A DNA stretch of 64,000 nucleotides from Paragemmobacter kunshanensis (GCF_011059185.1 NZ_JAALFE010000004.1:124001-188000), one strand, 5' to 3'; shown: positions 38,816 to 48,407, counted from the stretch's first letter. Notes: generated from the sequence alone by a model not told the origin. Numbers and translations: made by a program.

Positions 38816-39405
38816 CACCGCCCCTCCATCCGTGCCTGAACCACAGCAATGGCCCGCTCCACCGCCTCCTCGACGCTCATCTCACTGGTATCCAGCACCA
38901 CCGCATCCGCCGCCGCCTTCAGCGGCGCATCCGCCCGCCCCATGTCGCGCGCATCCCGCTCCCGCACCTCGGCCAGCACAACAGATAGGTCCCCGCCCAC
39001 CTCCAGCCACCGCCTATGGGCCCGCACCTCGGCCGAGGCGGTCACGTAAAGCTTCACCTCCGCCTCCGGGCAGATCACCGTCCCGATGTCCCGCCCGTCC
39101 AGAACCGCCCCCCCTTCGGCCCGCGCAAACCGCCGCTGGAACGCCACCAAGGCCGCCCGCACCTCCGGTATCGCCGCCACTTTCGAAGCCGCCTGCCCCG
39201 CCTCCAGCGTCCGCAGATCGCCCCGCTCCAGATCGGCAGGCGCCAACCCCACAGCCGCAGCCACAGGATCACCGCCCTTGGCCCCAACGGCCCGATAAAG
39301 AAGCCCGGTATCCAGATGCCGGAACCCGAACCGCGCCGCCACCGCACGCGAGATCGTCCCCTTGCCCGCCGCTGCAGGCCCGTCGATTGCCACCGTGAAG
39401 ATCAC
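38815..39405 (-). CDS. cmk: (d)CMP kinase
   Basis: Phosphorylates CMP and dCMP. The 196 residues begin [18 protein letters not shown] with the P-loop GPAAAGKGT, followed by the NMP-binding region and [30 protein letters not shown]. The start is a GTG at 39405; a GAGG site precedes it by a few bases, close to the end of an intergenic repeat. In relatives cmk is followed by rpsA; here SDR, Ada, EamA and DUF6614-like genes lie between. Confidence 0.94.
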   Translation of the reverse strand: MIFTVAIDGPAAAGKGTISRAVAARFGFRHLDTGLLYRAVGAKGGDPVAAAVGLAPADLERGDLRTLEAGQAASKVAAIPEVRAALVAFQRRFARAEGGAVLDGRDIGTVICPEAEVKLYVTASAEVRAHRRWLEVGGDLSVVLAEVRERDARDMGRADAPLKAAADAVVLDTSEMSVEEAVERAIAVVQARMEGR

Positions 39406-39415
39406 CGCCTCGCCC

Positions 39416-39437
39416 CTTCATCCTGGCCAAAATACCC
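39416..39437. repeat. TGGCC-type intergenic repeat, copy between aroA and cmk
   Basis: CTTCATCCTGGCCAAAATACCC, read here in parts as CTTCATCCTGG and CCAAAATACCC, is a shortened copy of the element seen at 47062 and 59937, without their shared downstream part. The start of the element forms the cmk ribosome-site region on the minus strand. Confidence 0.65.
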
Positions 39438-39481
39438 TCAGGGGGTGAGCCCCGCAGGGGCGAGGGGGCCGACAGCCCCCT

Positions 39482-39500
39482 GATTTTTCGCAGAAAAATC
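39482..39500. repeat. AT-core hairpin next to the aroA stop
   Basis: Arms 39482-39489 and 39493-39500 with loop GCA; it begins two bases after the aroA TAA on the minus strand. An 8-bp member of the stop-adjacent hairpin class. Confidence 0.75.
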
Positions 39501-39501
39501 G

Positions 39502-40848
39502 TTACCCGCGTTCCAAAGTCGCGCCAAGCCCCGTCATCAGCCCCTCGAAGATCGGGAAAGATGTCAGGATGGGCGACGCGTCATCCACCGATACCGGCTT
39601 CTTTGCCGCCATCCCGCAGACCAGGAAGCTCATCGCGATCCGGTGGTCCAGATGCGTGGCACATGTCGCCCCACCCGGCACCCCGCCCGCCCCCATCCCG
39701 TGAACGATCAGCGTATCCTCATCCTCCTCGATCCGCACGCCACAGGCCTCCAGCCCGCGCGCCATGGCGTCGATCCGGTCGCTTTCCTTGACCCGCAACT
39801 CCTTCACGCCGCGCATCACCGTGACGCCCTCGGCAAAGGCCGCCACCACCGACAGGATCGGATATTCGTCGATCATCGACGGCGCCCGTTCCTCCGGCAC
39901 CTCTATCCCCTTGAGATCTGGCGAAAAACGCACCCGCAGGTCGGCCACCGGCTCCCCGCCCTCTTCCCGCGGGTTCAGGAACGCGATCTCCGCGCCCATC
40001 TCGACCAGCGTCAGATACAACCCGTTCCGCGTCAGGTTCTGGCTTACCCCCGGAACGGTTATATCCGACCCTTCCACGATCAGCGCCGCGCAGGTCGGAA
40101 AGGCCGCACTCGACGGATCGCGCGGCACCGCCACGGTCTGGGGCCGCAATTCCGGCCGCCCGGTCAGGGTGATGACATTCCCCTCTGCCGTCTTCTCCAC
40201 CACCAGTTCCGCACCAAAACCCAGCAGCATCCGCTCCGAATGGTCGCGCGTCGGCTCTTTCTCGATCACCACCGTCTGGCCCGGCGCGTTCAGCCCCGCC
40301 AGCAGCACCGCGCTTTTCACCTGCGCGCTGGCAACAGGCAGCGCATAGCGCACCGGCACCGGGTCCGAAGCGCCCACCACCGTCATGGGCAACCGTCCGC
40401 CCTGCCGCCCATAGGCCCGCGCCCCGAACAGCGACAGCGGGTCCGTCACCCGCCCCATCGGCCGCTTGCGCAAGGACGCGTCGCCGGTAAAGGTCGCCGT
40501 GATCGCAGAGGTCGCCATCGTCCCCATGATCAGCCGCACGCCGGTTCCGGAATTGCCGCAATCAATCACATCCGAAGGCTCGCGGAACCCGCCCACACCC
40601 ACGCCATGCACCGACCATTCTCCTTGGCCGTGCCGCGTGACCTCGGCCCCGAAGGCCCGCATGGCCTTGGCCGTGTCCAGCACATCCTGCCCTTCCAGAA
40701 GGCCCGTCACCCGCGTCTCGCCCACGGCCATGGCCCCAAAGATCAGCGCGCGGTGGCTGATCGACTTGTCGCCCGGCACCTCGGCCACGCCATGCAGGGG
40801 GCCGGATTTGCGGGCGATCATGGGTTGCGCGTCTCCGTGGCCGGACAT
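39502..40848 (-). CDS. aroA: EPSP synthase, class II type
   Basis: Sixth step of the shikimate pathway: adds enolpyruvate from PEP to shikimate-3-phosphate. The 448-residue protein follows the class II order seen in CP4-type enzymes ([83 protein letters not shown]). Unlike the glyphosate-tolerant CP4 enzyme, the PEP-site loop reads GNSGTG, with Gly where CP4 has Ala. The start at 40848 has AGGGAG about 7 bases before it. First gene of the aroA-cmk transcript. Confidence 0.95.
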   Translation of the reverse strand: MSGHGDAQPMIARKSGPLHGVAEVPGDKSISHRALIFGAMAVGETRVTGLLEGQDVLDTAKAMRAFGAEVTRHGQGEWSVHGVGVGGFREPSDVIDCGNSGTGVRLIMGTMATSAITATFTGDASLRKRPMGRVTDPLSLFGARAYGRQGGRLPMTVVGASDPVPVRYALPVASAQVKSAVLLAGLNAPGQTVVIEKEPTRDHSERMLLGFGAELVVEKTAEGNVITLTGRPELRPQTVAVPRDPSSAAFPTCAALIVEGSDITVPGVSQNLTRNGLYLTLVEMGAEIAFLNPREEGGEPVADLRVRFSPDLKGIEVPEERAPSMIDEYPILSVVAAFAEGVTVMRGVKELRVKESDRIDAMARGLEACGVRIEEDEDTLIVHGMGAGGVPGGATCATHLDHRIAMSFLVCGMAAKKPVSVDDASPILTSFPIFEGLMTGLGATLERG

Positions 40849-40953
40849 CTTCATCTCCCTGTCATACCGGCCCGCCTGATAGCGCAACCGCCGCCAACGG
40901 TCCATGCCCCGCGCGCGGGTTGAAAACCTTGAACGAACCCGCATATCCAAGAC

Positions 40954-42015
40954 ATGAACCGCCGCCGCTTCCTTACCCGGACTGCCCTTCTCGCCGCTGG
41001 CGCTGCCGCCGCCGCAACCGGAGCCTTTGCCCTGTCCCCCGCCCGCAACCGCTATTACCAAGGCCCACCAGGCCCGAATTTCGATGGCACCCGCTTTTTC
41101 AACCCCGGCGGCAGCCCGCCCAAGGGCTTTGCCGATCTTCTGAAATGGCAGACCGGGGGGGGACGCGTGCGCTGGCCCGACAGTGTTGGGATACGCCCGG
41201 CGATCCCTGCGCCCAGGGTCGATGACCTGATCATCACAATGGTCGGCCATGCGACATTGCTCGTTCAGGTCGCGGGCCTGAACATCCTCACCGATCCGGT
41301 CTGGTCAGATCGCGCAAGCCCCTTCTCCTTTGCCGGTCCCCGCCGCACCACTGCCCCCGGCATCCGGTTCGAGGCATTGCCCCGCATTGATGCGGTCCTG
41401 CTCAGCCACAATCACTATGACCATCTCGACCTTGCCACTCTCGCCCGGTTGAAACAGGCCCATGATCCATTGGTGATCACGCCCCTTGGCAACGACACGA
41501 TCGTGAAGGACGCCGTTCCCGACATGCGTATCGTCACCGGCAACTGGGGCCATACCGTCGCCCTTGGTCCCGCAACGGTGCATTTCGAACCCTGTCACCA
41601 TTGGTCGGCACGCGGCACGCGTGATAGGTCCATGGCGCTTTGGTCGGCCTTTCTGATCGACACGCCCGCAGGGCGCATCTTCCATATCGGTGATACGGGT
41701 TTCGATCAGGGCCGCCCCTACCGCGACCTGCCGCAGAAACACGGAAAGATTCGCGCCGCCATCCTGCCCGTCGGTGCCTATGAACCCCGCTGGTTCATGC
41801 GCGACCAGCATCAGGATCCGGCCGAGGCGGTGGAAGGCTTCCTGTTGTCCGGCGCGACCCATGCCGTGGGCCATCACTGGGGGACGTTCCAATTGACGAA
41901 TGAAGGCCGCGACGCCCCTCCCCGCGCCCTCACCGCCGCGCTGGAGGCGAAAGGGATCGGCCCCGACCGTTTCCGCGCGCTGGCCCCCGGCGAATGGTGG
42001 GCGATCCCGGCGTGA
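40954..42015 (+). CDS. Exported MBL-fold hydrolase (NAPE-PLD/UlaG-like)
   Basis: A 353-residue protein with a twin-arginine signal, [24 protein letters not shown]. The metallo-beta-lactamase fold has [10 protein letters not shown], the metal motif HNHYDHLD, the later His in [10 protein letters not shown], Asp in HIGDTGFDQ and a C-terminal His in VGHHWGTF. This metal-ligand set is that of NAPE-phospholipase D-type and UlaG-type hydrolases. Probably a periplasmic or membrane-associated phosphodiesterase or lactonase; the substrate is unknown. Confidence 0.82.
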   Translation: MNRRRFLTRTALLAAGAAAAATGAFALSPARNRYYQGPPGPNFDGTRFFNPGGSPPKGFADLLKWQTGGGRVRWPDSVGIRPAIPAPRVDDLIITMVGHATLLVQVAGLNILTDPVWSDRASPFSFAGPRRTTAPGIRFEALPRIDAVLLSHNHYDHLDLATLARLKQAHDPLVITPLGNDTIVKDAVPDMRIVTGNWGHTVALGPATVHFEPCHHWSARGTRDRSMALWSAFLIDTPAGRIFHIGDTGFDQGRPYRDLPQKHGKIRAAILPVGAYEPRWFMRDQHQDPAEAVEGFLLSGATHAVGHHWGTFQLTNEGRDAPPRALTAALEAKGIGPDRFRALAPGEWWAIPA

Positions 42016-42022
42016 ACTTGGC

Positions 42023-42724
42023 CTAACCCTTCCGCCGGAAGGTCAGGTAGTGGGGCGACCGCCCCTCGCGCAACGCCTTCTGCTCATAGCGGGTCGAAAG
42101 CCAATCCTCCCACGCGCCCCCTGCCCCGGCCTGCGCCACCAGATCGAAGCCCGCACCGGGCACCTCTTCCAGCGTCTGGCGCACGTAATCGGGGATATCC
42201 GTGGCAACCCGGAACTCTGCCCCCGGCGCCATCACCCGCGCCAGCGCGCCAAGGTATCCCTGCGTCACGAAGCGCCGCCGATGATGCCGCGCCTTGGGCC
42301 AGGGATCAGGATAGTTCAGGAAACACTTCGCCACCGACGCAGCGGGCAGAACGTCGAACAGATCGCGCACATCGCCCGGATGGATCGCCAGGTTCTCCAC
42401 CCCTGCCGCGCGGATCTTGCCCAGAAGCATGGCAACACCGTTCACGAAAGGCTCGCAGCCGATGATGCCCACCTCCTGGTATCGCGCGGCCATATGAACC
42501 AGATGCTCCCCTCCGCCAAAGCCGACCTCCAGCCAGAGGGGCCGCCCGCCGAAGAGCCCGGCCGTGTTAAGGGGAACGCGGCCCGGATTGTCCTCGACTG
42601 ACACGCCTTGCAGCCGGACCTTGCCCAGATCCTCGGCCAGATAGCCCTTCTGGCTGGCCCGCAGGGTCTTGCCATGAACGCGCCCATAGAAATTGCGCCG
42701 CTCGGTCACAGGCTGGTCTGACAT
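42023..42724 (-). CDS. trmB: tRNA (guanine-N7)-methyltransferase
   Basis: Makes m7G46 in tRNAs. The 233-residue protein has the TrmB features LWLEVGFGGGEHLVHMA, GCEPFVNGVA, the KCFLNYPDPWPKARHHRRRFV block and a family C-terminus. ATG at 42724. The codon is preceded immediately by the metK terminator and its T-tract; no clear ribosome site is seen, so expression may depend on read-through or on coupling to folding. Confidence 0.93.
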   Translation of the reverse strand: MSDQPVTERRNFYGRVHGKTLRASQKGYLAEDLGKVRLQGVSVEDNPGRVPLNTAGLFGGRPLWLEVGFGGGEHLVHMAARYQEVGIIGCEPFVNGVAMLLGKIRAAGVENLAIHPGDVRDLFDVLPAASVAKCFLNYPDPWPKARHHRRRFVTQGYLGALARVMAPGAEFRVATDIPDYVRQTLEEVPGAGFDLVAQAGAGGAWEDWLSTRYEQKALREGRSPHYLTFRRKG

Positions 42725-42726
42725 GG

Positions 42727-42754
42727 AAAAGGCCCCGGAATTGATCCGGGGCCT
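42727..42754 (-). terminator. Rho-independent terminator between metK and trmB
   Basis: 10-bp stem (42730-42739 with 42745-42754), ATTGA loop, followed on the minus strand by TTTT and then, two bases later, by the trmB ATG. Either metK ends here or the structure acts as an attenuator for trmB. Confidence 0.8.
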
Positions 42755-42785
42755 CTAACCCTGTCACTGCCTTGGGGTCAAGCCG

Positions 42786-43955
42786 TCAGCGGATGGCCTT
42801 CTTCAGCGCATCCACCAGATCGGTGCGTTCCCAGCTGAACCCGCCATCCGCCGTGGCCTCGCGCCCGAAATGGCCATAGGCCGAGGTGCGCGCATAGATC
42901 GGTTTGTTCAATCCCAGCGTCGTGCGGATGCCGCGCGGCGTCAGGTCCATGCATTCCGCCACGGCCTTTTCAATGGCTGCGGCATCCACCGCGCCCGTGC
43001 CATGCGTATCCACGTAGATCGACAGGGGCTTTGCCACGCCGATCGCATAGGACACCTGCAGCGTGCAGCGATCCGCCAGCCCCGCCGCGACCACGTTCTT
43101 CGCCAGATAGCGCGCGGCATAGGCGGCCGAACGGTCCACCTTGGTGGGATCCTTGCCCGAAAACGCCCCGCCGCCATGCGGCGCAGCCCCGCCATAGGTA
43201 TCCACGATGATCTTCCGGCCCGTCAGACCGGCATCCCCGTCAGGCCCGCCGATGACGAACTTGCCCGTCGGGTTCACCCACCATTCCGTCTTCCCGGTGA
43301 TCCAGCCCGCAGGCAGGATCTCGCGGATATAGGGCTCCACGATGGCGCGGATGTCGTCGCTGGTCTGCGCCTCGTCCAGATGCTGGGTGGACAGCACGAT
43401 CGACGTCACCTCGACGGGCTTGCCATCCTCATAGCGCAGCGAAAGCTGCGACTTGGCATCCGGCCCCAGCGTGGGTTCGGTGCCATTCTTGCGCACCTCG
43501 GCCAGCCGCCGCAGGATCGCGTGGGAATACTGGATCGGTGCCGGCATCAGTTCCGGCGTCTCGCGGCAGGCATAGCCGAACATGATGCCCTGATCGCCCG
43601 CGCCGTCCCGGTCCACGCCCTGCGCGATATGGGCCGACTGTTCGTGCAGCAGGTTGTGAACCTTCAGGGTGTTCCAGTGGAACTTGTCCTGTTCGTATCC
43701 GATGTCCTTCACGCAGTCGCGGACGATCCCCTCGACACGTGCAAGCATCGCCTTGGTGGCCGCCTCGGTGGACAGACCCACTTCCCCGCCCACGACAACC
43801 GTATTGGTGGTGGCAAAGGTTTCACAGGCTACTCGGGCATTCGGTTCTTCCGACAGGAAGGCATCCAGCACTGCGTCAGAGATGCGGTCACAGACCTTGT
43901 CGGGATGCCCCTCCGAAACGGATTCGGAGGTGAAGACATAATTCGTACGGGACAT
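42786..43955 (-). CDS. metK: S-adenosylmethionine synthetase
   Basis: Makes SAM from methionine and ATP. The 389 residues contain [20 protein letters not shown] at the N-terminus, [48 protein letters not shown] and [22 protein letters not shown] at 43955, preceded by GGAGC that is part of the riboswitch pseudoknot. Expression should fall when SAM is high. Followed by a terminator and trmB. Confidence 0.97.
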   Translation of the reverse strand: MSRTNYVFTSESVSEGHPDKVCDRISDAVLDAFLSEEPNARVACETFATTNTVVVGGEVGLSTEAATKAMLARVEGIVRDCVKDIGYEQDKFHWNTLKVHNLLHEQSAHIAQGVDRDGAGDQGIMFGYACRETPELMPAPIQYSHAILRRLAEVRKNGTEPTLGPDAKSQLSLRYEDGKPVEVTSIVLSTQHLDEAQTSDDIRAIVEPYIREILPAGWITGKTEWWVNPTGKFVIGGPDGDAGLTGRKIIVDTYGGAAPHGGGAFSGKDPTKVDRSAAYAARYLAKNVVAAGLADRCTLQVSYAIGVAKPLSIYVDTHGTGAVDAAAIEKAVAECMDLTPRGIRTTLGLNKPIYARTSAYGHFGREATADGGFSWERTDLVDALKKAIR

Positions 43956-43960
43956 GGGAA

Positions 43961-44006
43961 GTGCTCCATTGGGTTACCCCCGTCACGCCAGGAAGCCGTT
44001 GTGACG
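43961..44006 (-). promoter_or_regulatory. SAM/SAH riboswitch controlling metK
   Basis: On the minus strand the metK leader reads GTCAC, then AACGGCTTCCTGGC, then GTGAC, a P1 stem with conserved loop, followed by a spacer (GGGGGTAACCC) and AATGGAGCAC. These match the SAM/SAH motif described upstream of metK in Rhodobacterales: GGCTTCC in the loop pairs with GGAGC to make a pseudoknot. GGAGC is also the ribosome-binding site, so ligand binding should block translation. The spacer can form its own small hairpin. Confidence 0.88.
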
Positions 44007-44043
44007 GTTCGATGCGCCTCACTAGACCCGGCATCCGCCCGCG

Positions 44044-45549
44044 TCAAGCAACCTTCCGGCGCTGGGTCAGCACCCCGACCGCAAGCAATCCCAGCAGGAT
44101 CAGCAGAAGCGGCACCTCTCCCCAGCGCGCATAGGGCGTGGGCGGCAAGGCCCCCGGAAGGCGGACATCCATATAGCCCGCCTCGCCCTGGGGCAGGCTG
44201 TCCAGAATCCGCCCGCGTGCATCGGTCACCACGGTGATCCCGGTATTGGCCACGCGCACAAGGGGCAGCCCCTGTTCGATCGCCCGAAGCCGGGCCTGGG
44301 CCAGATGCTGCTGCGGGCCGGACCATGTGCCGAACCAGGCATCATTGGTGATCTGCAGGATCCAGTCGGCGCGGAGGGGCGCGTTGCGCACGTCCTGCGG
44401 AAAGATCGCCTCATAGCAGATCAGGGGAAGGACACGGCCAAGTCCGCCCCCGAGGTCCAGCACGGCAGGGCCGGGACCGGCCGAATACCCATTCCCCTGC
44501 TGTGCTGCAAAGGCCACCAGACCGAACAGGTCATAAAGGATGTCACCGGCGGGGATGTATTCGCCAAAGGGAACAAGGTGATGCTTGTCATAGCTTGCGC
44601 CAACCCGTCCGTCCGGCCCGATCACGGCCAGGCTGTTCCAGAACTGCCAGCCGTCAACCCGCTGCACGCCCACGGCGACCGGGCTGCCACGGCCCGCCTC
44701 GGCAATCCGCAGGGCCACCTCGGGATAGTCTTCCAGAAGATAGGGCACCGCCGTTTCCGGCCAGATCGCCAGATCCGGCCGCGATCCCGCCGCCGTGTAG
44801 TCAAGCTGTCGTTCAAAGAACATCCGCGCCAGTTCGGGATCCCATTTCAGCCCCTGCTCGGCATTGGGCTGAACCAGGCGCAGCACCGCAGGGCGTGGCT
44901 CGGGCAGGGGCAAGCTCTCGCGCCAATGCCCCAGACCGAAGGCCGCCCCCAGCAGGATGACGGCGGCAGCACCAGAAAGGACACTGCGCCGGGCAAGCAG
45001 GGCCGCCACAGCCAGCGTGAACAGCGTCAGCCCCCCGGGGCCGACATAGGCGGCCAGTTGTGCCGGGGCGAAGCCGATCCAGACATGCCCCGGCATGGCC
45101 CAGGGAAAGCCCGTCAGGACATGCCCCCGCGCCAGTTCCGCGCCCGTCATCGCGATGACAAGCATGCCCAACCCGTGCAGGCCTTCCCGCGCGATCTGTC
45201 CTGCAGCAAGGGCCGCCACCGCCCAGAACAGCGCCAACCCGAATGAGAGAAGCACCACGGCAAAGGGCGCCATCCAGCCATGCACCCACGGTTCGATCAG
45301 GAACGGCTCCACGATCCATGCCAGGGCCGCGGCGAAATAGCCCGCCCCGCCGAACCATGCGACCCAGCCGCGCCCGGCCCTGGCCCGCATGATCCTGTCC
45401 ATCAGGAACGCCATCGCAGGCAGGGCCAGCCACCACCAGCCAAGCGGTGCCTGCCCTGCGGCCGCCACGGCCCCGGCCAGCATGGCCAGCCCAAGGCCGC
45501 GCCAACCCGGGAACGACGCCCGGGCCCTGCCGCGAAAAGCCCCGATCAC
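44044..45549 (-). CDS. lnt: Apolipoprotein N-acyltransferase
   Basis: Third step of lipoprotein maturation in the inner membrane: acylates the N-terminal cysteine. The 501-residue protein has six or so N-terminal membrane helices and a periplasmic nitrilase-type domain with the catalytic triad residues Glu in IWPETAVPY, Lys in SYDKHHLVPFGEYIP and Cys in LICYEAIFPQ, then ITNDAWFG. The GTG start at 45549 overlaps the corC stop (GTGA). Part of phoH-ybeY-corC-lnt. Confidence 0.95.
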   Translation of the reverse strand: MIGAFRGRARASFPGWRGLGLAMLAGAVAAAGQAPLGWWWLALPAMAFLMDRIMRARAGRGWVAWFGGAGYFAAALAWIVEPFLIEPWVHGWMAPFAVVLLSFGLALFWAVAALAAGQIAREGLHGLGMLVIAMTGAELARGHVLTGFPWAMPGHVWIGFAPAQLAAYVGPGGLTLFTLAVAALLARRSVLSGAAAVILLGAAFGLGHWRESLPLPEPRPAVLRLVQPNAEQGLKWDPELARMFFERQLDYTAAGSRPDLAIWPETAVPYLLEDYPEVALRIAEAGRGSPVAVGVQRVDGWQFWNSLAVIGPDGRVGASYDKHHLVPFGEYIPAGDILYDLFGLVAFAAQQGNGYSAGPGPAVLDLGGGLGRVLPLICYEAIFPQDVRNAPLRADWILQITNDAWFGTWSGPQQHLAQARLRAIEQGLPLVRVANTGITVVTDARGRILDSLPQGEAGYMDVRLPGALPPTPYARWGEVPLLLILLGLLAVGVLTQRRKVA

Positions 45550-46472
45550 CCGGCGGCCATCCTTACCTTTTCGGCCACCGCTTCCGGCAGGCGGATCCGC
45601 ACACGCTTGATCCGGCGGGGGTCGGCATCGACCACCTCGAATTCGGCGCCGCTTTCATGCGGAACGATCTCGCCCCGCGCCGGCACACGCCCGGTGCGCA
45701 GGAAGACGATCCCGCCGAGGGTGTCGATCTCCTCGTCATCCTCGTCCTGGCGCAGTTTCAGGCCCAGCGCAGCCTCGATCTCTTCCAGCGGCGCATTGGC
45801 CATGGCGACAAAGATGCCGGGCCGCTCTTCCTTCCAGAGCGCGCCTTCCTCTTCGTCATGTTCATCCTCGATCTCGCCGATGACGGTTTCGATCAGGTCC
45901 TCGATGGTCACAAGGCCATCAACCCCACCATATTCGTCAATCACCAGCGCCATATGCACCCGCTCGCGCTGCATCTTCTGCAGCAGCACGCCGATGGGCA
46001 TCGAAGGCGGCGCGTAAAGCACCGGCCGCAGCAGCTTTTTCAGCGAGAACCGCCCCGCCGTGCCAAAACCGTGCTGCAGGGCAAGATCCTTCAGCAGGAC
46101 AAGGCCCTGGGGATGATCCAGCGTTCCCTTGTAGACAGGCACGCGGCTGAAGCCATGTTCGCGGAACACCTCGACAAGGTCGTCCTTCCCGATATCCAGC
46201 GGCACCGCCACGATATCGACCTTCGGCACAGCCACATCATCCACCCGCAGGCGCCGCAGGTTGCCGATGCCCGGCAGCCCCGCACCCGGCGCCGCGCTGG
46301 CGGCCTGCGGCGAGGGCGGCTGCACATCGCCCGGGCTTGCCGTTTCGCTTGTCGGGGAAAAGGCGCTCAACAAGCGCCCGAAAAAGCCGCGTTGTGCTGG
46401 CTCCGGTTCGTCTTCATGGGTCGTTCCCTGCGCGCGCTGCGCTGCATTAGACCCGTCGGTGCTACTGCCCAT
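45546..46472 (-). CDS. CorC/TlyC-like CBS-domain protein
   Basis: A 308-residue soluble protein. An N-terminal Pro/Ala/Ser-rich segment (to about 85) precedes two CBS domains (VDIVAVPLDIGKDDLVEVFREHGFSRVPVY and HMALVIDEYGGVDGLVTIEDLIE) and a C-terminal CorC-HlyC domain. CorC proteins are linked to magnesium/cobalt export or to membrane lipid handling. The ATG at 46472 has GAAGGA directly before it; a TTG five codons earlier is less likely. It is translated with lnt and follows ybeY. Confidence 0.88.
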   Translation of the reverse strand: MGSSTDGSNAAQRAQGTTHEDEPEPAQRGFFGRLLSAFSPTSETASPGDVQPPSPQAASAAPGAGLPGIGNLRRLRVDDVAVPKVDIVAVPLDIGKDDLVEVFREHGFSRVPVYKGTLDHPQGLVLLKDLALQHGFGTAGRFSLKKLLRPVLYAPPSMPIGVLLQKMQRERVHMALVIDEYGGVDGLVTIEDLIETVIGEIEDEHDEEEGALWKEERPGIFVAMANAPLEEIEAALGLKLRQDEDDEEIDTLGGIVFLRTGRVPARGEIVPHESGAEFEVVDADPRRIKRVRIRLPEAVAEKVRMAAG

Positions 46473-46496
46473 CTGTCCTTCGTCCAAAACACCCCG

Positions 46497-47015
46497 TCAG
46501 GCGGGGCCCCGCAAATATGGGTCAGGAAGGCCAAGGCTGGCAAGTATCTCCACTTCCAGACCTTCCATCAGGGATGCATCGGCATCCTCGACATGATCAT
46601 AACCCAGACAATGCAACAGCCCGTGAACGACAAGATGCGTCACGTGATCCTGCATCGGCTTGCCCTGCTCCTCGGCCTCGCGCAAGCAGGTCTCCCAGGC
46701 GATGGCGATATCGCCCAGTTCGCACGGCTCATCCGAATCGCCCGCCTCCGGCGGCTCGGGTGCCTCGCCCGCAATCTCGGCCGCCCGCTCTTCCGATGGC
46801 CAGGACAGCACATTCGTCGGCTGCGGCTTGCCCCGGAAATCGGCATTCAGCACCGCGATGCGCGCATCGTCGCAGCCCATCAGCACGACGCAATACCCTT
46901 CCACGCCCAGCCCCGCGCCCTGCAGAGCCGCCGCGCAGGCGCGCTCGGCCAGCGCCTCCAGACCAAGGGCCTCCCAGCGCGCATCCTCGATGACGATGTC
47001 CACGATCCCGCTCAT
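46497..47015 (-). CDS. ybeY: Endoribonuclease YbeY (16S rRNA maturation)
   Basis: Single-strand RNase needed for 16S 3'-end processing and ribosome quality control. The 172 residues have the zinc motif HGLLHCLGYDH at the C-terminal third and NADFRGKPQPTNVLSWP in the core. The start at 47015 gives the family-like MSGIVDIVIEDARW. It stands between phoH and corC, the usual place. The gap to phoH (179 bases) holds a repeat and the phoH terminator, unusual for this otherwise compact operon. Confidence 0.94.
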   Translation of the reverse strand: MSGIVDIVIEDARWEALGLEALAERACAAALQGAGLGVEGYCVVLMGCDDARIAVLNADFRGKPQPTNVLSWPSEERAAEIAGEAPEPPEAGDSDEPCELGDIAIAWETCLREAEEQGKPMQDHVTHLVVHGLLHCLGYDHVEDADASLMEGLEVEILASLGLPDPYLRGPA

Positions 47016-47061
47016 GCCCGCGCTCCTAGCCGAAGCCGAAGCAATGCGCAAACGCCCTGCC

Positions 47062-47194
47062 CTTCATCCTGGCCCGAAATACCCCGGGGGTTTGGGGGCA
47101 GCGCCCCCATCACCCGAGCCGCAGCGCGAAGGCGCGAAGGCGAGACAAAAACCTTGCGCGGGCCCCGCCTCGCGGGGGCCGCGCACAATTCTCT
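47062..47194. repeat. Intergenic repeat with terminator, phoH-ybeY gap
   Basis: Begins CTTCATCCTGGCCCGAAAT, then ACCCCGGGGG, then a stretch (GCGCGAAGGCGCGAAGGCGAG) and a GC-rich hairpin. The 59937-60036 region has the same order with about 70 to 80 percent similarity by eye. The conserved order and the position beside a stop codon suggest a mobile or selfish intergenic element that carries a terminator. Confidence 0.7.
47147..47184 (-). terminator. Rho-independent terminator of phoH
   Basis: GC-rich hairpin 47156-47184 with a bulge, followed on the minus strand by GG then TTTTT (plus-strand A-run 47147-47151). It begins 10 bases after the phoH stop. Confidence 0.75.
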
Positions 47195-48214
47195 TCACGC
47201 CGAGGGCGTCTCGTCCGCCTCATAGGCCTCGATAATCCGCGCCACCAGCGGATGGCGCACCACATCCTTGGCGGTGAAATAGTTGAAGGTCACGCCCTTC
47301 ACCCCTTTCAGGATCCGCTCGGCATCCTGCAGGCCACTGGGAACCCCGCGCGGCAGGTCGATCTGCGTCCGGTCGCCGGTGATCACCATCCGGCTGCCTT
47401 CGCCAAGGCGCGTCAGGAACATCTTCATCTGCATGGTCGTGGCATTCTGCGCCTCGTCCAGCACGATGAAGGCATTGGACAGCGTCCGCCCGCGCATGAA
47501 GGCCAGGGGGGCGATCTCGATCCGCTTTTCCTCCATCAGCTTCTGCACCTGCTTCTGGGGCAGGAAATCGTTCAGCGCGTCGTAAAGCGGCTGCATATAG
47601 GGATCGACCTTCTCCTTCATGTCGCCGGGCAGGAAGCCAAGGCGTTCGCCCGCCTCCACGGCCGGACGGCTCAGGATGATCTTTTCCACCGCGCCGGAAA
47701 TGAACATGGTCACGCCCACGGCCACCGCGAGATAGGTCTTGCCCGTCCCCGCAGGCCCGATGCCGAAGCCCAACTCGTTCTGGAACAGGTTCGCGACATA
47801 GGCCTTCTGCGCCTCGGTCCGCGGTTCGATCGGCTTCTTGCGGGTGCGCAATTCCAGATTGCCGCCGCCGAACATCTCGATCTGTTCGCCCTCGGCCATC
47901 GGCCGGTCTGGCATCGGCCTGCCCATCCGCATGGCACCGTCGATATCGCCCGCCGCCACGCCACGCCCGGATTCCAGCCGCGCATAAAGCGATCGCAGCA
48001 CGCCTGCCGCCTGATCCCTTGCACCCTTCTCACCGATGACAGCCAGACGGTTCCCGCGCCTCAGGATATGCACCCCGATCTGATGCTCGATCTGCGCCAG
48101 GTTGCGGTCGAATTCGCCGCACAGGTCGATCAGCAAACGGTTGTCCGGAAATTCGAGCAGCGTTTCCACAACGTCCTCGGAACGGGTCGGGGGGGTCAGC
48201 GCGCTGATGCCCAA
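47195..48214 (-). CDS. phoH: PhoH family ATPase
   Basis: A 339-residue cytoplasmic P-loop ATPase with GPAGTGKTYLAVAVG (Walker A), SRPAVEAGERLGFLPGD and the DEAQNAT box, followed by GDRTQIDLP. An N-terminal domain (about 1-110) precedes the ATPase core. The PhoH role is linked to RNA metabolism and it is usually next to ybeY. The start is TTG at 48214 with AGGAGA about 7 bases upstream; no in-frame ATG gives the expected length. Confidence 0.93.
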   Translation of the reverse strand: MGISALTPPTRSEDVVETLLEFPDNRLLIDLCGEFDRNLAQIEHQIGVHILRRGNRLAVIGEKGARDQAAGVLRSLYARLESGRGVAAGDIDGAMRMGRPMPDRPMAEGEQIEMFGGGNLELRTRKKPIEPRTEAQKAYVANLFQNELGFGIGPAGTGKTYLAVAVGVTMFISGAVEKIILSRPAVEAGERLGFLPGDMKEKVDPYMQPLYDALNDFLPQKQVQKLMEEKRIEIAPLAFMRGRTLSNAFIVLDEAQNATTMQMKMFLTRLGEGSRMVITGDRTQIDLPRGVPSGLQDAERILKGVKGVTFNYFTAKDVVRHPLVARIIEAYEADETPSA

Positions 48215-48352
48215 AGGGCTCTCCTTCTACAAGGGCTTCGCCATATCTTGATGATGTGCCGCGTTTGGCCACAAGGCAAGCATCATTCACAGACATGGCC
48301 AGAGTCTGCACAAGGATTGTGCAAGAAGCATGACATCATGGCCGGCAAGCGA

Positions 48353-48380
48353 AGGGGCCGCGCCTTTCGGCACGGCCCCT
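48353..48380 (-). terminator. Terminator-like hairpin after the lipoprotein gene
   Basis: 8-bp perfect outer stem (48353-48360 with 48373-48380), 28 bases past the lipoprotein stop, between it and phoH. There is only a TTCGC run after it, so strength is uncertain. Confidence 0.6.
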
Positions 48381-48407
48381 GCATCGGACGGTCCTGCACC
48401 GCCGGGA

